A DNA stretch of 6,197 nucleotides from an uncultured Candidatus Saccharibacteria bacterium (GCA_915070155.1 CAJZFK010000044.1:1-6197); one strand, 5' to 3'. Counted from the stretch's first letter, positions 1-5,879 are shown. The notes: generated by a model not told the origin, from the sequence alone. Program-made: numbers and translations.

Positions 1-47
1 TGGAGCTCTTGACTTTGATATGAAACAGTCGGCCCCGGTTAGAATGG

Positions 48-677
48 TTAATTTACCACGACGATCGCCAGCAGGGCATCCTGAGGGCTGAAGCCGGGCC
101 GCAGTTTATAGCGGTCGCGCGTAGGTATCTTGTGCCGGGGATGGAGATACTCGATTTCTTCGTAACTCTCGCCGTCGAACACCTGCCAGATATCAACAGG
201 AGCGAGCGGTAGCTCATCGCACTTGGGTTTGTAAGTATGAAACGCCTGTAGCAGGGCGAAAATTTCCTCGCCGCTATAGTTGTCGCATCGTCGAGCATGC
301 ATGTCATAGGTTGGGTCAGCAGATTGCACCGTGAAGCTATCGCCTCCTCTGGCGACTATTTCCTTGATGAGTTGCTGGCGATCGCTTACGCCAAAGTGTG
401 CCGACTGGATACCGCGCAGCAGTATATTCCGACCCATAAAATGTTGGCGAATTGGTGCTTCAATTGTAGCGGCTATGGTATCAAGCGGGCGGGGTGGGTT
501 GGCATCGTAGCGATATGGATTTTCGGACGTGACGCTATATTCTGGGCAATCAACGTTAATGATGAGCGGTGTCACTTCGCGGTTGCGCTCTGGTGTAGAT
601 TCGGTGTTATCGCCACCACCGTCAAGCCGTTCCGGATCATAACCCGGATCGTATTCAAATGTCTTGCCTTCAAACAT
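48..677 (-). CDS. Hypothetical soluble protein, 209 aa, function unknown
   Basis: I do not recognise this protein. The chosen ATG start (MFEGKTFEYD) sits 7 nt after a run of seven G on the minus strand, a strong Shine-Dalgarno-like element. An in-frame GTG at 710 would add 11 residues but has no comparable site. The product has no signal peptide or membrane helix. Residues 1-65 are rich in Asp, Glu, Pro and Gly and look disordered. Residues about 66-209 look folded, with a likely helix at 96-110 (SDRQQLIKEIVAR), a second at 136-148, and a short hydrophobic C-terminus (AIVVVN). It has three Cys (44, 131, 153) with no metal-site spacing. All 14 Leu codons I counted are CTN and none is TTG or TTA, the reverse of polA. 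Because the + strand is G/T-rich here as in polA, this fits a gene on the opposite replication strand rather than recent transfer. It is divergent from polA and the only minus-strand gene here. It is probably real, given its length, ribosome binding site and upstream promoter. Confidence 0.7.
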   Translation of the reverse strand: MFEGKTFEYDPGYDPERLDGGGDNTESTPERNREVTPLIINVDCPEYSVTSENPYRYDANPPRPLDTIAATIEAPIRQHFMGRNILLRGIQSAHFGVSDRQQLIKEIVARGGDSFTVQSADPTYDMHARRCDNYSGEEIFALLQAFHTYKPKCDELPLAPVDIWQVFDGESYEEIEYLHPRHKIPTRDRYKLRPGFSPQDALLAIVVVN

Positions 678-684
678 ACTTTTA

Positions 685-691
685 CCCCCCC
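685..691 (-). promoter_or_regulatory. Ribosome binding site (G7) that decides the start of the minus-strand gene
   Basis: The minus strand reads GGGGGGG, then 7 nt (TAAAAGT), then ATG at 677-675. The spacing is ideal for a Shine-Dalgarno interaction and favours the ATG over the upstream GTG at 710. A G7 homopolymer is unusual as a ribosome binding site and could vary in length by slippage, which would change the spacing. Confidence 0.6.
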
Positions 692-739
692 GTGATTTAT
701 CGGCCCGCACTGTCTTTTAGTAGCTCGCGCGATATCTTC

Positions 740-748
740 ATTATAGCA
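740..748 (-). promoter_or_regulatory. Extended -10 promoter of the minus-strand gene
   Basis: The minus strand reads TGCTATAAT: a consensus TATAAT (745 down to 740) preceded by the TGN extension. A second TATAAT lies immediately upstream (753 down to 748). No good -35 is visible, as expected for an extended -10. Transcription would start near 733, leaving a leader of roughly 55 nt before the ATG at 677 that contains the G7 ribosome binding site. This gene is therefore predicted to be leadered, unlike polA. Confidence 0.5.
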
Positions 749-756
749 TTATAATG
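747..756. repeat. Perfect 10-bp palindrome CATTATAATG overlapping the minus-strand promoter
   Basis: CATTATAATG equals its own reverse complement. It overlaps the -10 region of the minus-strand promoter and presents a TATAAT on both strands, so it may be bidirectional promoter sequence, an operator, or both. The flank TAGCATTAT (744-752) recurs as TAGCATAAT at 790-798 in the second palindrome. Confidence 0.35.
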
Positions 757-789
757 TGGCCGGCTTGGGCTCTTTGCGATACTGGTCAG

Positions 790-804
790 TAGCATAATAT
801 GCTA
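790..804. repeat. Inverted repeat TAGCAT-AAT-ATGCTA in the divergent intergenic region
   Basis: Two 6-bp arms (790-795 and 799-804) are separated by a 3-nt loop. The element lies between the minus-strand promoter and the polA promoter, about 56 bp upstream of the polA -10. It is too AT-rich and short for a terminator and has no T tract. A regulator-binding site shared by the divergent genes is possible but unproven. Confidence 0.35.
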
Positions 805-807
805 TCA

Positions 808-830
808 GGGTGGACAAGGTGGGTGGCGGG
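808..830 (+). other. G-rich tract upstream of polA, possible G-quadruplex
   Basis: Six runs of two or three G (808-810, 812-813, 817-818, 821-823, 825-826, 828-830) are separated by one to three bases. This allows a two-tier G-quadruplex on the + strand. It ends about 30 bp upstream of the polA extended -10. The + strand is G/T-skewed throughout, so the tract may only be an extreme of that bias. Confidence 0.3.
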
Positions 831-859
831 TATGGTTGTTATTCATTGCTTGGTACAAG

Positions 860-868
860 TGCTATACT
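860..868 (+). promoter_or_regulatory. Extended -10 promoter of polA, predicted leaderless
   Basis: TGCTATACT (TGN plus TATACT, one mismatch to TATAAT) ends 6 nt before the polA ATG at 875. With normal -10 to start-site spacing, transcription would begin at or next to the A of the ATG. There is no Shine-Dalgarno sequence between the -10 and the ATG. No convincing -35 lies at the right distance, which suits an extended -10 element. Confidence 0.6.
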
Positions 869-874
869 AAATAC

Positions 875-3412
875 ATGAAACGTTTGGCGGTTATTGATGG
901 AAAGTCGGTGTTTTACCGAGGTTATTATGCTATGCCGGGATTGTCGATGGCTGACGGAACTCCGACTGGTGGTGTGTATGGATTTGTAAGTTTGGCAATT
1001 GAGCTGATTAAGAAATTGGAGCCGGATTACGTGGCGGTAGCTTGGGATAAACGAGGCACGAATATTCGCAAGCGGCGGGAATTATATCCAGAATATAAAG
1101 CTGGTCGCAAGCCAGCGCCAGATGACTTTTACCAGCAAATCCCGATTTTACATGAGCTGCTCGATGCGTTTGGCTGGCCGCTTTATGAAATTGATGATTA
1201 CGAGGCGGACGATATTATGGGCGCGTTTACCAGACAAGCGGAATCTCGCGGAATTGAAACGTGCTTGATAACGTCGGATTTGGACGCATTGCAATTGATA
1301 TCACCAATGACCAAAGTTTACGCCATGAAAAATGGCTTGAGGAATATCGAGGAATTTACGGCGGAACATTTTGAAGAAAAATACGGAATTCGGACGGAAC
1401 AATTCTTAGATTTGAAAGCACTAAAGGGTGATTCCAGTGATAATTTGCCGGGAGTGCCAGGAATTGGCGAGAAAACAGCGGTGAAATTATTGCAAGAATA
1501 TGAAACGCTGGACGGAGTTTATGAACATCTGGATGAGCAAAAAGGCGCTTTGCGAACGAAGTTGGAAAATGGTCGCGAGTCGGCATATTTGACCAAGCAG
1601 GTGGCGGAAATTTGGACGGACGCGCCGATTGAGCTGGACTGGGATGTGGCGGATGTTAATGATTGCGATTTTGCGCGAGTAACGGAAATTCTGCAGAAGT
1701 TGGAATTTAATTCGCTGATTGGACGATTGCCAAAAACAATGCAAATGGCGGAAAATGAGAAAAAAGAAGAACCGAAGTTGGATATTCCACGAATTGAAAA
1801 ATTGCCCGATATGCCGATGTTTGAGGCGGAAAATATAATATATATCGATTCGTCGGAGCCTGACGTAATTTACATAAGCTCAAATCCTGAGTCAGCGTGG
1901 ACGGTGAAAATTGATGAAATTAGTCAATCTGTGTGGCAATTACTGGCGCAGGGAATTGTGATCGCAGCGGATGTCAAATGGTTATATCACGCGTTGGATA
2001 ATCGTGGCGTGGCGGTGCGTTTTCATGAAGTTTGGGATGTTGGGCAGGCGGCGTTTTTGATTGATCCGCTGAAGCGCGACCGTAGTTTGAATGCGCTGTC
2101 TGGTGATTTTTCTGATGACAATTCCGCGCCTTATCAATTGGCTCGCTTGCACAAAATTTATCGTGAACAAAAAGTTTACATGTCGAACAATTCGCAAATT
2201 GCGCGTGTGGCTTACGAGTTTGATTTTCCAGTAATTTGGGCGCTATTCCAGATGGAAAAACGCGGGATGAAGTTGGACGATACACTATTAAAACAGATGG
2301 GCGATGAGCTGGCGACGGAAGTCAGCAGGCTTGAACAACAAATGTATTCCATGGCAGGATATGAGTTTAACGCGTCTAGTCCAGCGCAACTTTCTGAGGT
2401 TTTGTTTACCAAATTGCAATTACCAACTGCGGGCATAAAAAAGGGGAAAACTGGATATTCAACAGGCCAGAAAGAGTTGGATAAATTACGAGGGCAGCAT
2501 CCGATTATTGAGTTGATTGAGCGATATCGAGAATTGACCAAATTGATCAGCACATACATTGAGGCGTTACCAAAATTGATGGCGACTGATGGGCGAATTC
2601 ACACTACATTCAATCAGGACGTAACCAGCACGGGGCGACTGAGTAGTACAAATCCGAATTTACAGAATATTCCGGTGCGGACTGAATTGGGCAGGAAAAT
2701 TCGCCAGGCGTTTGTTCCAAGTAGTGGCAAAGTTTTTGTCGGCGCGGATTATTCGCAATTTGAATTGAGGCTGGCGGCTGTGTTGGCGGGCGACGAGAAG
2801 TTGATCGAAGACTTTAATAGCGATGTTGATATTCACGCAAAAACGGCGGCGGAAACATACGGAATATCGATTGACGAAGTGAGCAAATCTCAGCGTCGAG
2901 CAGCGAAAGTGATCAATTTTGGTGTACTTTACGGAATGAGTCCGCACGGTTTGGCGGCGGCTACAGGAATGTCATTTACAGAGGCGAAAAAGTTTATTGA
3001 TCATTATTTTGAGGTGCGAAAACCGATTCGTCAGTACTTGGATAAAATTTTAACTCAAGCGCGAGAACAGGGATTTGTTGAAACGTATTTTGGCAGGCGA
3101 CGACCAACGCCTGATGTAAAATCGAGCAATTTTATGGTGCGATCTTCGGCGGAAAGGGCTGCGATGAATATGCCAATTCAAGGCACGGAAGCGGATTTGA
3201 TGAAATTGGCAATGATTCGATTGGAGGATAAATTGTCGGGCTTGGCTGACGCAATTTTACAAGTTCATGATTCGATTTTGGTGGAATGCAAACCTGAAGA
3301 CGTCCAGAAAGTCAGCGAGATTATGAAAGCGGAAATGGAAGGCGTTTGTCCAGAATTGCCGATTAAGTTGAAGGTTGATGTTGGCACGGGCGCAAATTGG
3401 GGTGAAGTATAG
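875..3412 (+). CDS. polA: DNA polymerase I (5' nuclease, degenerate 3'-5' exonuclease, polymerase)
   Basis: This is an 845-residue family A DNA polymerase that fills gaps and removes RNA primers and flaps in replication and excision repair. An in-frame TTG at 836 was rejected as the start because it lies upstream of the promoter; ATG at 875 gives the typical MKRLAVIDG opening. Residues 1-290 are the 5' nuclease with its acidic sites kept: D8, D58, EADD 110-113, D135, D137, and the helix-hairpin-helix KGDSSDNLPGVPGIGEKTA at 184-202. Residues about 300-455 occupy the 3'-5' exonuclease position but lack its acidic residues (IIYIDSSE replaces DxE; YEFDFPV replaces the ExxD motif), so proofreading is probably absent. 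Residues 460-845 are the polymerase: TGRLSSTNPNLQNIP (586-600); motif A ADYSQFELR (624-632) with D625; motif B RRAAKVINFGVLYG (674-687); motif C QVHDS (796-800) with D799. Two positions are unusual: Phe629 where E. coli has Ile709, and Ser800 where E. coli has Glu883. The gene heads the repair cluster. Confidence 0.97.
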   Translation: MKRLAVIDGKSVFYRGYYAMPGLSMADGTPTGGVYGFVSLAIELIKKLEPDYVAVAWDKRGTNIRKRRELYPEYKAGRKPAPDDFYQQIPILHELLDAFGWPLYEIDDYEADDIMGAFTRQAESRGIETCLITSDLDALQLISPMTKVYAMKNGLRNIEEFTAEHFEEKYGIRTEQFLDLKALKGDSSDNLPGVPGIGEKTAVKLLQEYETLDGVYEHLDEQKGALRTKLENGRESAYLTKQVAEIWTDAPIELDWDVADVNDCDFARVTEILQKLEFNSLIGRLPKTMQMAENEKKEEPKLDIPRIEKLPDMPMFEAENIIYIDSSEPDVIYISSNPESAWTVKIDEISQSVWQLLAQGIVIAADVKWLYHALDNRGVAVRFHEVWDVGQAAFLIDPLKRDRSLNALSGDFSDDNSAPYQLARLHKIYREQKVYMSNNSQIARVAYEFDFPVIWALFQMEKRGMKLDDTLLKQMGDELATEVSRLEQQMYSMAGYEFNASSPAQLSEVLFTKLQLPTAGIKKGKTGYSTGQKELDKLRGQHPIIELIERYRELTKLISTYIEALPKLMATDGRIHTTFNQDVTSTGRLSSTNPNLQNIPVRTELGRKIRQAFVPSSGKVFVGADYSQFELRLAAVLAGDEKLIEDFNSDVDIHAKTAAETYGISIDEVSKSQRRAAKVINFGVLYGMSPHGLAAATGMSFTEAKKFIDHYFEVRKPIRQYLDKILTQAREQGFVETYFGRRRPTPDVKSSNFMVRSSAERAAMNMPIQGTEADLMKLAMIRLEDKLSGLADAILQVHDSILVECKPEDVQKVSEIMKAEMEGVCPELPIKLKVDVGTGANWGEV

Positions 3413-3418
3413 AAAATA

Positions 3419-3427
3419 TGGTATAAT
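3419..3427 (+). promoter_or_regulatory. Extended -10 promoter of the membrane-protein gene, predicted leaderless
   Basis: TGGTATAAT has a perfect TATAAT with the TGN extension. It ends 6 nt (TACGCC) before the ATG at 3434, the same spacing as at polA. It begins only 7 nt after the polA stop (3410-3412). No Shine-Dalgarno sequence lies between it and the ATG. It could drive the downstream genes mutM and holA independently of polA. Confidence 0.62.
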
Positions 3428-3433
3428 TACGCC

Positions 3434-4081
3434 ATGAAATACACTCAACGACGAAATTCATTTTCTCGATTTGTACCAATTTTGCTGGTTATTGTTATCA
3501 CGGTTGTGGCGGTAGCAGCGGTTATTGCGATTGGTCGAGCATTATTTGGTAAAAATGATTCAGGTCAAACAACAGATCAGAATGTTAACGTAGGGCAAGT
3601 TGCTTTGTTGTCGACGGACGTGGGAAGTGCGGTTCGATTGACGGTACGCGGGCCAATTGTAGCGAATGAGAATTTTCGCTCATATAGCATCACTATTTCG
3701 CCAGAATCTCGCGAAATGACGACGTACGAGGGATATTTGGATAAGCCGATTGCAGAGAAAAAATTGGACAATAACAGCAGGGCTTATACGGAGCTGGTTT
3801 ATGCGCTTGATAAGCGAAAAATGATGGAAGGTACGCCGCTAACTGAGCAGCAAAACGATTTGCGGGGAATTTGTGCTAGCGGTAAAATTTACAAATTCGA
3901 AACTTTGAAGGACAATTCCGTTGTGAAGAGTTTGTGGACGTCGGATTGTAGCGGCTCTAAGGGCTCGGCGCAAGCTAATGTGAACGAGATTTTGGATATG
4001 TTTTTGAAGCAAATTCCTGACGGCAAGAAAATGGCGGCTGGAATTGGCCTAAGCCAAGAAGAAGCTTTGTTTAAGCTATAG
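3434..4081 (+). CDS. Single-pass membrane-anchored protein of unknown function
   Basis: I do not recognise a named family for this 215-residue protein. Residues 1-12 are basic (MKYTQRRNSFSR). Residues 13-35 form one strongly hydrophobic helix, followed by GRALFGKND, so the topology is N-terminus in the cytoplasm and the rest outside. There is no lipobox and no obvious signal-peptidase site, so it is probably a membrane anchor. The exported part begins with a polar linker (41-54) and continues as a small mixed alpha/beta domain (55-190) with strand-like segments (SAVRLTVRGPIV, SYSITISP) and a C-terminal helix. The only two cysteines, C147 (GICASG) and C172 (SDCSGS), both lie in the exported domain and could form a disulfide. 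It starts 21 nt after polA and ends 10 nt before mutM, so it is embedded in a DNA repair cluster. Whether this is functional or only compact gene packing cannot be told from the sequence. Confidence 0.85.
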   Translation: MKYTQRRNSFSRFVPILLVIVITVVAVAAVIAIGRALFGKNDSGQTTDQNVNVGQVALLSTDVGSAVRLTVRGPIVANENFRSYSITISPESREMTTYEGYLDKPIAEKKLDNNSRAYTELVYALDKRKMMEGTPLTEQQNDLRGICASGKIYKFETLKDNSVVKSLWTSDCSGSKGSAQANVNEILDMFLKQIPDGKKMAAGIGLSQEEALFKL

Positions 4082-4083
4082 GA
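4080..4083 (+). promoter_or_regulatory. Ribosome binding site of mutM overlapping the upstream stop
   Basis: AGGA shares its first two bases with the TAG stop of the membrane-protein gene (4079-4081) and lies 8 nt before the mutM ATG. This suits reinitiation or coupled translation within one mRNA. Confidence 0.5.
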
Positions 4084-4091
4084 CTTGCCGA

Positions 4092-4970
4092 ATGCCAGAA
4101 CTACCCGAAGTTGAGACAGTTCGTCGCGGTTTGGCGGATTTGCTGCCAGGTCAGGCTGTTGTGCGAGCGACGGTATTTGATTCGCCAAAAAGCTTTCCGA
4201 ATTCACCCACTGACGTTCAGCAATTTTTATATGGTGCGCATGTAACGGCGGTGCGACGTCGTGCAAAAGTACTGATGATTGATCTTGATACGCGTTATTC
4301 GCTGGTGATACATCTTAAGATGACTGGGCAATTGATTTTTCGTGGGGCTAATAGTTTTGCTGGTGGTCATCCGAACGATAGTTTGATTGGTGAATTGCCA
4401 GATAGATCGACACGCGTACAAATTGATTTTACGGATGGTTCGCGTCTGTTTTTCAATGATCAGCGTAAGTTCGGCTGGATGAAATTAATGCCGACCGATG
4501 AGATAGAAAATTTGCCATTTATGCAAAAGGTTGGGCCAGAGCCGCTTGATAAAAAAACTGAGGCAGGTGATTTTATTAAGCGAATTCGTCGTCGGCAAAA
4601 TTCGATGATCAAGCCAGCGTTTCTTGATCAGTCGGTGATTGCTGGGGTTGGTAATATTTACGCTGATGAAGCTTTGTGGGCTGCGAAAATTCATCCCCAA
4701 ACGCGAGTTAAAAACGTTAGCGATGACCAATTAGAAGATTTGTTTAACGAACTGCGTCAGATTTTGCAATTGAGTATTGATCAGGGCGGCTCGACAGATA
4801 AAAATTATGTTGACGCTGAAGGCAGGAAGGGTAATTATCTGTCATTTGCGCATGTATTTCGTCGGGAAGGTCAGCCGTGCCATCGGCATCCTGACCAAGA
4901 GATTGTAAAGATGAAAGTTTCTGGACGCGGTACGCATATTTGTCCAGTTTGCCAAGTGGAGGCGAAGTGA
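4092..4970 (+). CDS. mutM: Formamidopyrimidine-DNA glycosylase / AP lyase (Fpg)
   Basis: This 292-residue bifunctional base excision repair enzyme removes 8-oxoguanine and formamidopyrimidines and cleaves the resulting abasic site. The start is fixed by the family N-terminus MPELPEVETVRRGL: Pro2 is the Schiff-base nucleophile and Glu3 the catalytic acid. K59 in RRAKVL matches the conserved beta-elimination lysine. M77 (HLKMTGQ) and R125/F127 (DQRKFGW) match the residues that fill the space left by the flipped base. The helix-two-turn-helix is at 183-202 (IAGVGNIYADEALW), followed by GGSTDKNYVDAEG (232-244). The C-terminal zinc finger is C263-H266 and C284-C287, with the conserved Arg in GRGTH (279). 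The usual second Cys is replaced by His, and the linker is 17 residues rather than the usual 16. A glycine-rich insert near 85-105 (GGHP, then ELPDRSTR) follows the first strands. The gene starts 10 nt after the membrane-protein gene, and its TGA overlaps the holA start. Confidence 0.96.
   Translation: MPELPEVETVRRGLADLLPGQAVVRATVFDSPKSFPNSPTDVQQFLYGAHVTAVRRRAKVLMIDLDTRYSLVIHLKMTGQLIFRGANSFAGGHPNDSLIGELPDRSTRVQIDFTDGSRLFFNDQRKFGWMKLMPTDEIENLPFMQKVGPEPLDKKTEAGDFIKRIRRRQNSMIKPAFLDQSVIAGVGNIYADEALWAAKIHPQTRVKNVSDDQLEDLFNELRQILQLSIDQGGSTDKNYVDAEGRKGNYLSFAHVFRREGQPCHRHPDQEIVKMKVSGRGTHICPVCQVEAK
4958..4962 (+). promoter_or_regulatory. Ribosome binding site of holA inside mutM
   Basis: GGAGG lies within the last codons of mutM and 4 nt before the GTG at 4967. 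The spacing is slightly short but the match is strong. It supports the GTG start over the in-frame TTG at 4940, and with the GTGA stop/start overlap it suggests translational coupling. Confidence 0.55.
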
Positions 4971-5872
4971 TTTACCTTTTTTACGGCGAAAACGAATTTG
5001 AAAAACGGCAAGCAATCGCCAAGCTGATTGGCGATGAAAAAGTGGCGCGACATGATGGCGAAGATTTGACGCTGGCTGGAATGCAGGAAATAGCAATTGG
5101 GCAGACGCTGTTTATGAACTCGTCGGTGTATTTGATTTCAAAATTGAGCGAAAATTCTGAGATTTGGTCGCAGCTTCCAGATGTGAAGTTTGATGATGAC
5201 AGGACGATTATTCTGGTGGAAGATAAAATTGATAAGCGAACGAAAACGTATAAGTGGCTGCAGAAAAATGCCAAAGTTCAGGAATTTTCACCGCTTAGTG
5301 ATCGTCAAAAACCGCAGCTTTTAAAGTGGTGTGTGGCGGAGGCGAAGATTCGCGAGTGTGAATTAACGAATCGTCAAGCAGAGATAATTGTTGATCGTTT
5401 GGGATTTGATCAGTTGCGACTGAGCAAATTTTTGGACCAATTGGCGCTGGCGGAAAAAGTGACGGATGATTTAATTGACAACTTCATACCTCTGGCGAGG
5501 ACGGAGAATGTGTTTGATTTGTTTATTTCGGCGCTGGCGGGTGATTATGATAAGGTTCACGATATAATTAGCTATTTGGAGTCGGAAAGTGGCGTTGATG
5601 GCGCTTATCAGACGATGGGATTGCTTGCCTCGCAGGCAACTAACTTGACGGCGTTGGTTTTGGCTGACGGCGACAGTAAGTTGGTGGCTGCGGATTTTTC
5701 AGCTAATCCGTATGTTTTACGAAAATTGGCATCTTCAGCAAAAGGTGTCGATAAGGAAAAACTGAAAAGGATAAATGACGCGCTACTTCGGGCAGACTTG
5801 CAAATGAAAACAACTGCTGTAAATCCGTGGCTGATTATAGAGGCAGCGCTGATTGGCATTTTTAGCCTATAA
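4967..5872 (+). CDS. holA: DNA polymerase III delta subunit (clamp loader)
   Basis: The delta subunit opens the beta sliding clamp and is part of the clamp-loader complex with DnaX and delta-prime. From GTG at 4967 the product has 301 residues, short against about 343 in E. coli but usual for many bacteria. It opens with the family signature IYLFYGENEFEKRQA. No Walker A is present, as expected for delta. LF at 48-49 in QTLFMNSSVYLIS matches the position of the conserved beta-clamp-binding hydrophobic pair (SLF in E. coli). The FSPLSDRQKPQLLKWC segment and NVFDLFISALAGDYDKV (181-197) are typical of the middle domain. The C-terminal collar domain shows NPYVLRKLASSAKG (247-260), then LRADLQMKTT (274-283) and a final hydrophobic helix. 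The identification rests on these family-like segments, since delta is poorly conserved. The gene overlaps mutM by 4 bp and no terminator follows it. Confidence 0.88.
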   Translation: MIYLFYGENEFEKRQAIAKLIGDEKVARHDGEDLTLAGMQEIAIGQTLFMNSSVYLISKLSENSEIWSQLPDVKFDDDRTIILVEDKIDKRTKTYKWLQKNAKVQEFSPLSDRQKPQLLKWCVAEAKIRECELTNRQAEIIVDRLGFDQLRLSKFLDQLALAEKVTDDLIDNFIPLARTENVFDLFISALAGDYDKVHDIISYLESESGVDGAYQTMGLLASQATNLTALVLADGDSKLVAADFSANPYVLRKLASSAKGVDKEKLKRINDALLRADLQMKTTAVNPWLIIEAALIGIFSL

Positions 5873-5873
5873 A
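5868..5873 (+). promoter_or_regulatory. Possible -10 (TATAAA) for the alkylation-repair-like gene
   Basis: TATAAA overlaps the holA stop (5870-5872) and ends 6 nt before the in-frame GTG at 5880, the same spacing as at the two stronger leaderless promoters. It lacks the TGN extension and has no clear -35, so this is weak support. Confidence 0.25.
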
Positions 5874-5879
5874 TCTAAT

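Noticed and set aside
9..14. TTGACT near the left edge, resembling a -35 box.
   Set aside because: No -10 element occurs at the right distance downstream (bases 30-40 are GC-rich).
297..695. A 132-residue open frame on the + strand opposite the hypothetical gene.
   Set aside because: It lies entirely antisense to the longer minus-strand gene, which has a good ribosome binding site and promoter. The + frame has neither and is rich in Trp, Cys and Ile as shadow frames often are.
678..710. Longer version of the minus-strand protein from GTG at 710 (MRADKSRGGKS).
   Set aside because: The upstream sequence lacks a convincing Shine-Dalgarno site, while the internal ATG at 677 follows G7 at 7 nt. 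The GTG remains possible but less likely.
849..859. Small inverted repeat CTTG-GTA-CAAG just upstream of the polA -10.
   Set aside because: Four-base arms are expected often by chance, and no similar element occurs at the second leaderless promoter.
836..874. N-terminal extension of polA from an in-frame TTG (13 extra residues).
   Set aside because: It would place the start upstream of the -10 element, the residues (LFIAWYKCYTKY) do not resemble a Pol I N-terminus, and ATG 875 gives the expected MKRLAVIDG opening.
4940..4966. Longer holA start from TTG at 4940.
   Set aside because: GTG 4967 has GGAGG upstream, forms a 4-bp GTGA overlap with the mutM stop, and gives the usual (V/M)IYLFYGE opening of delta.
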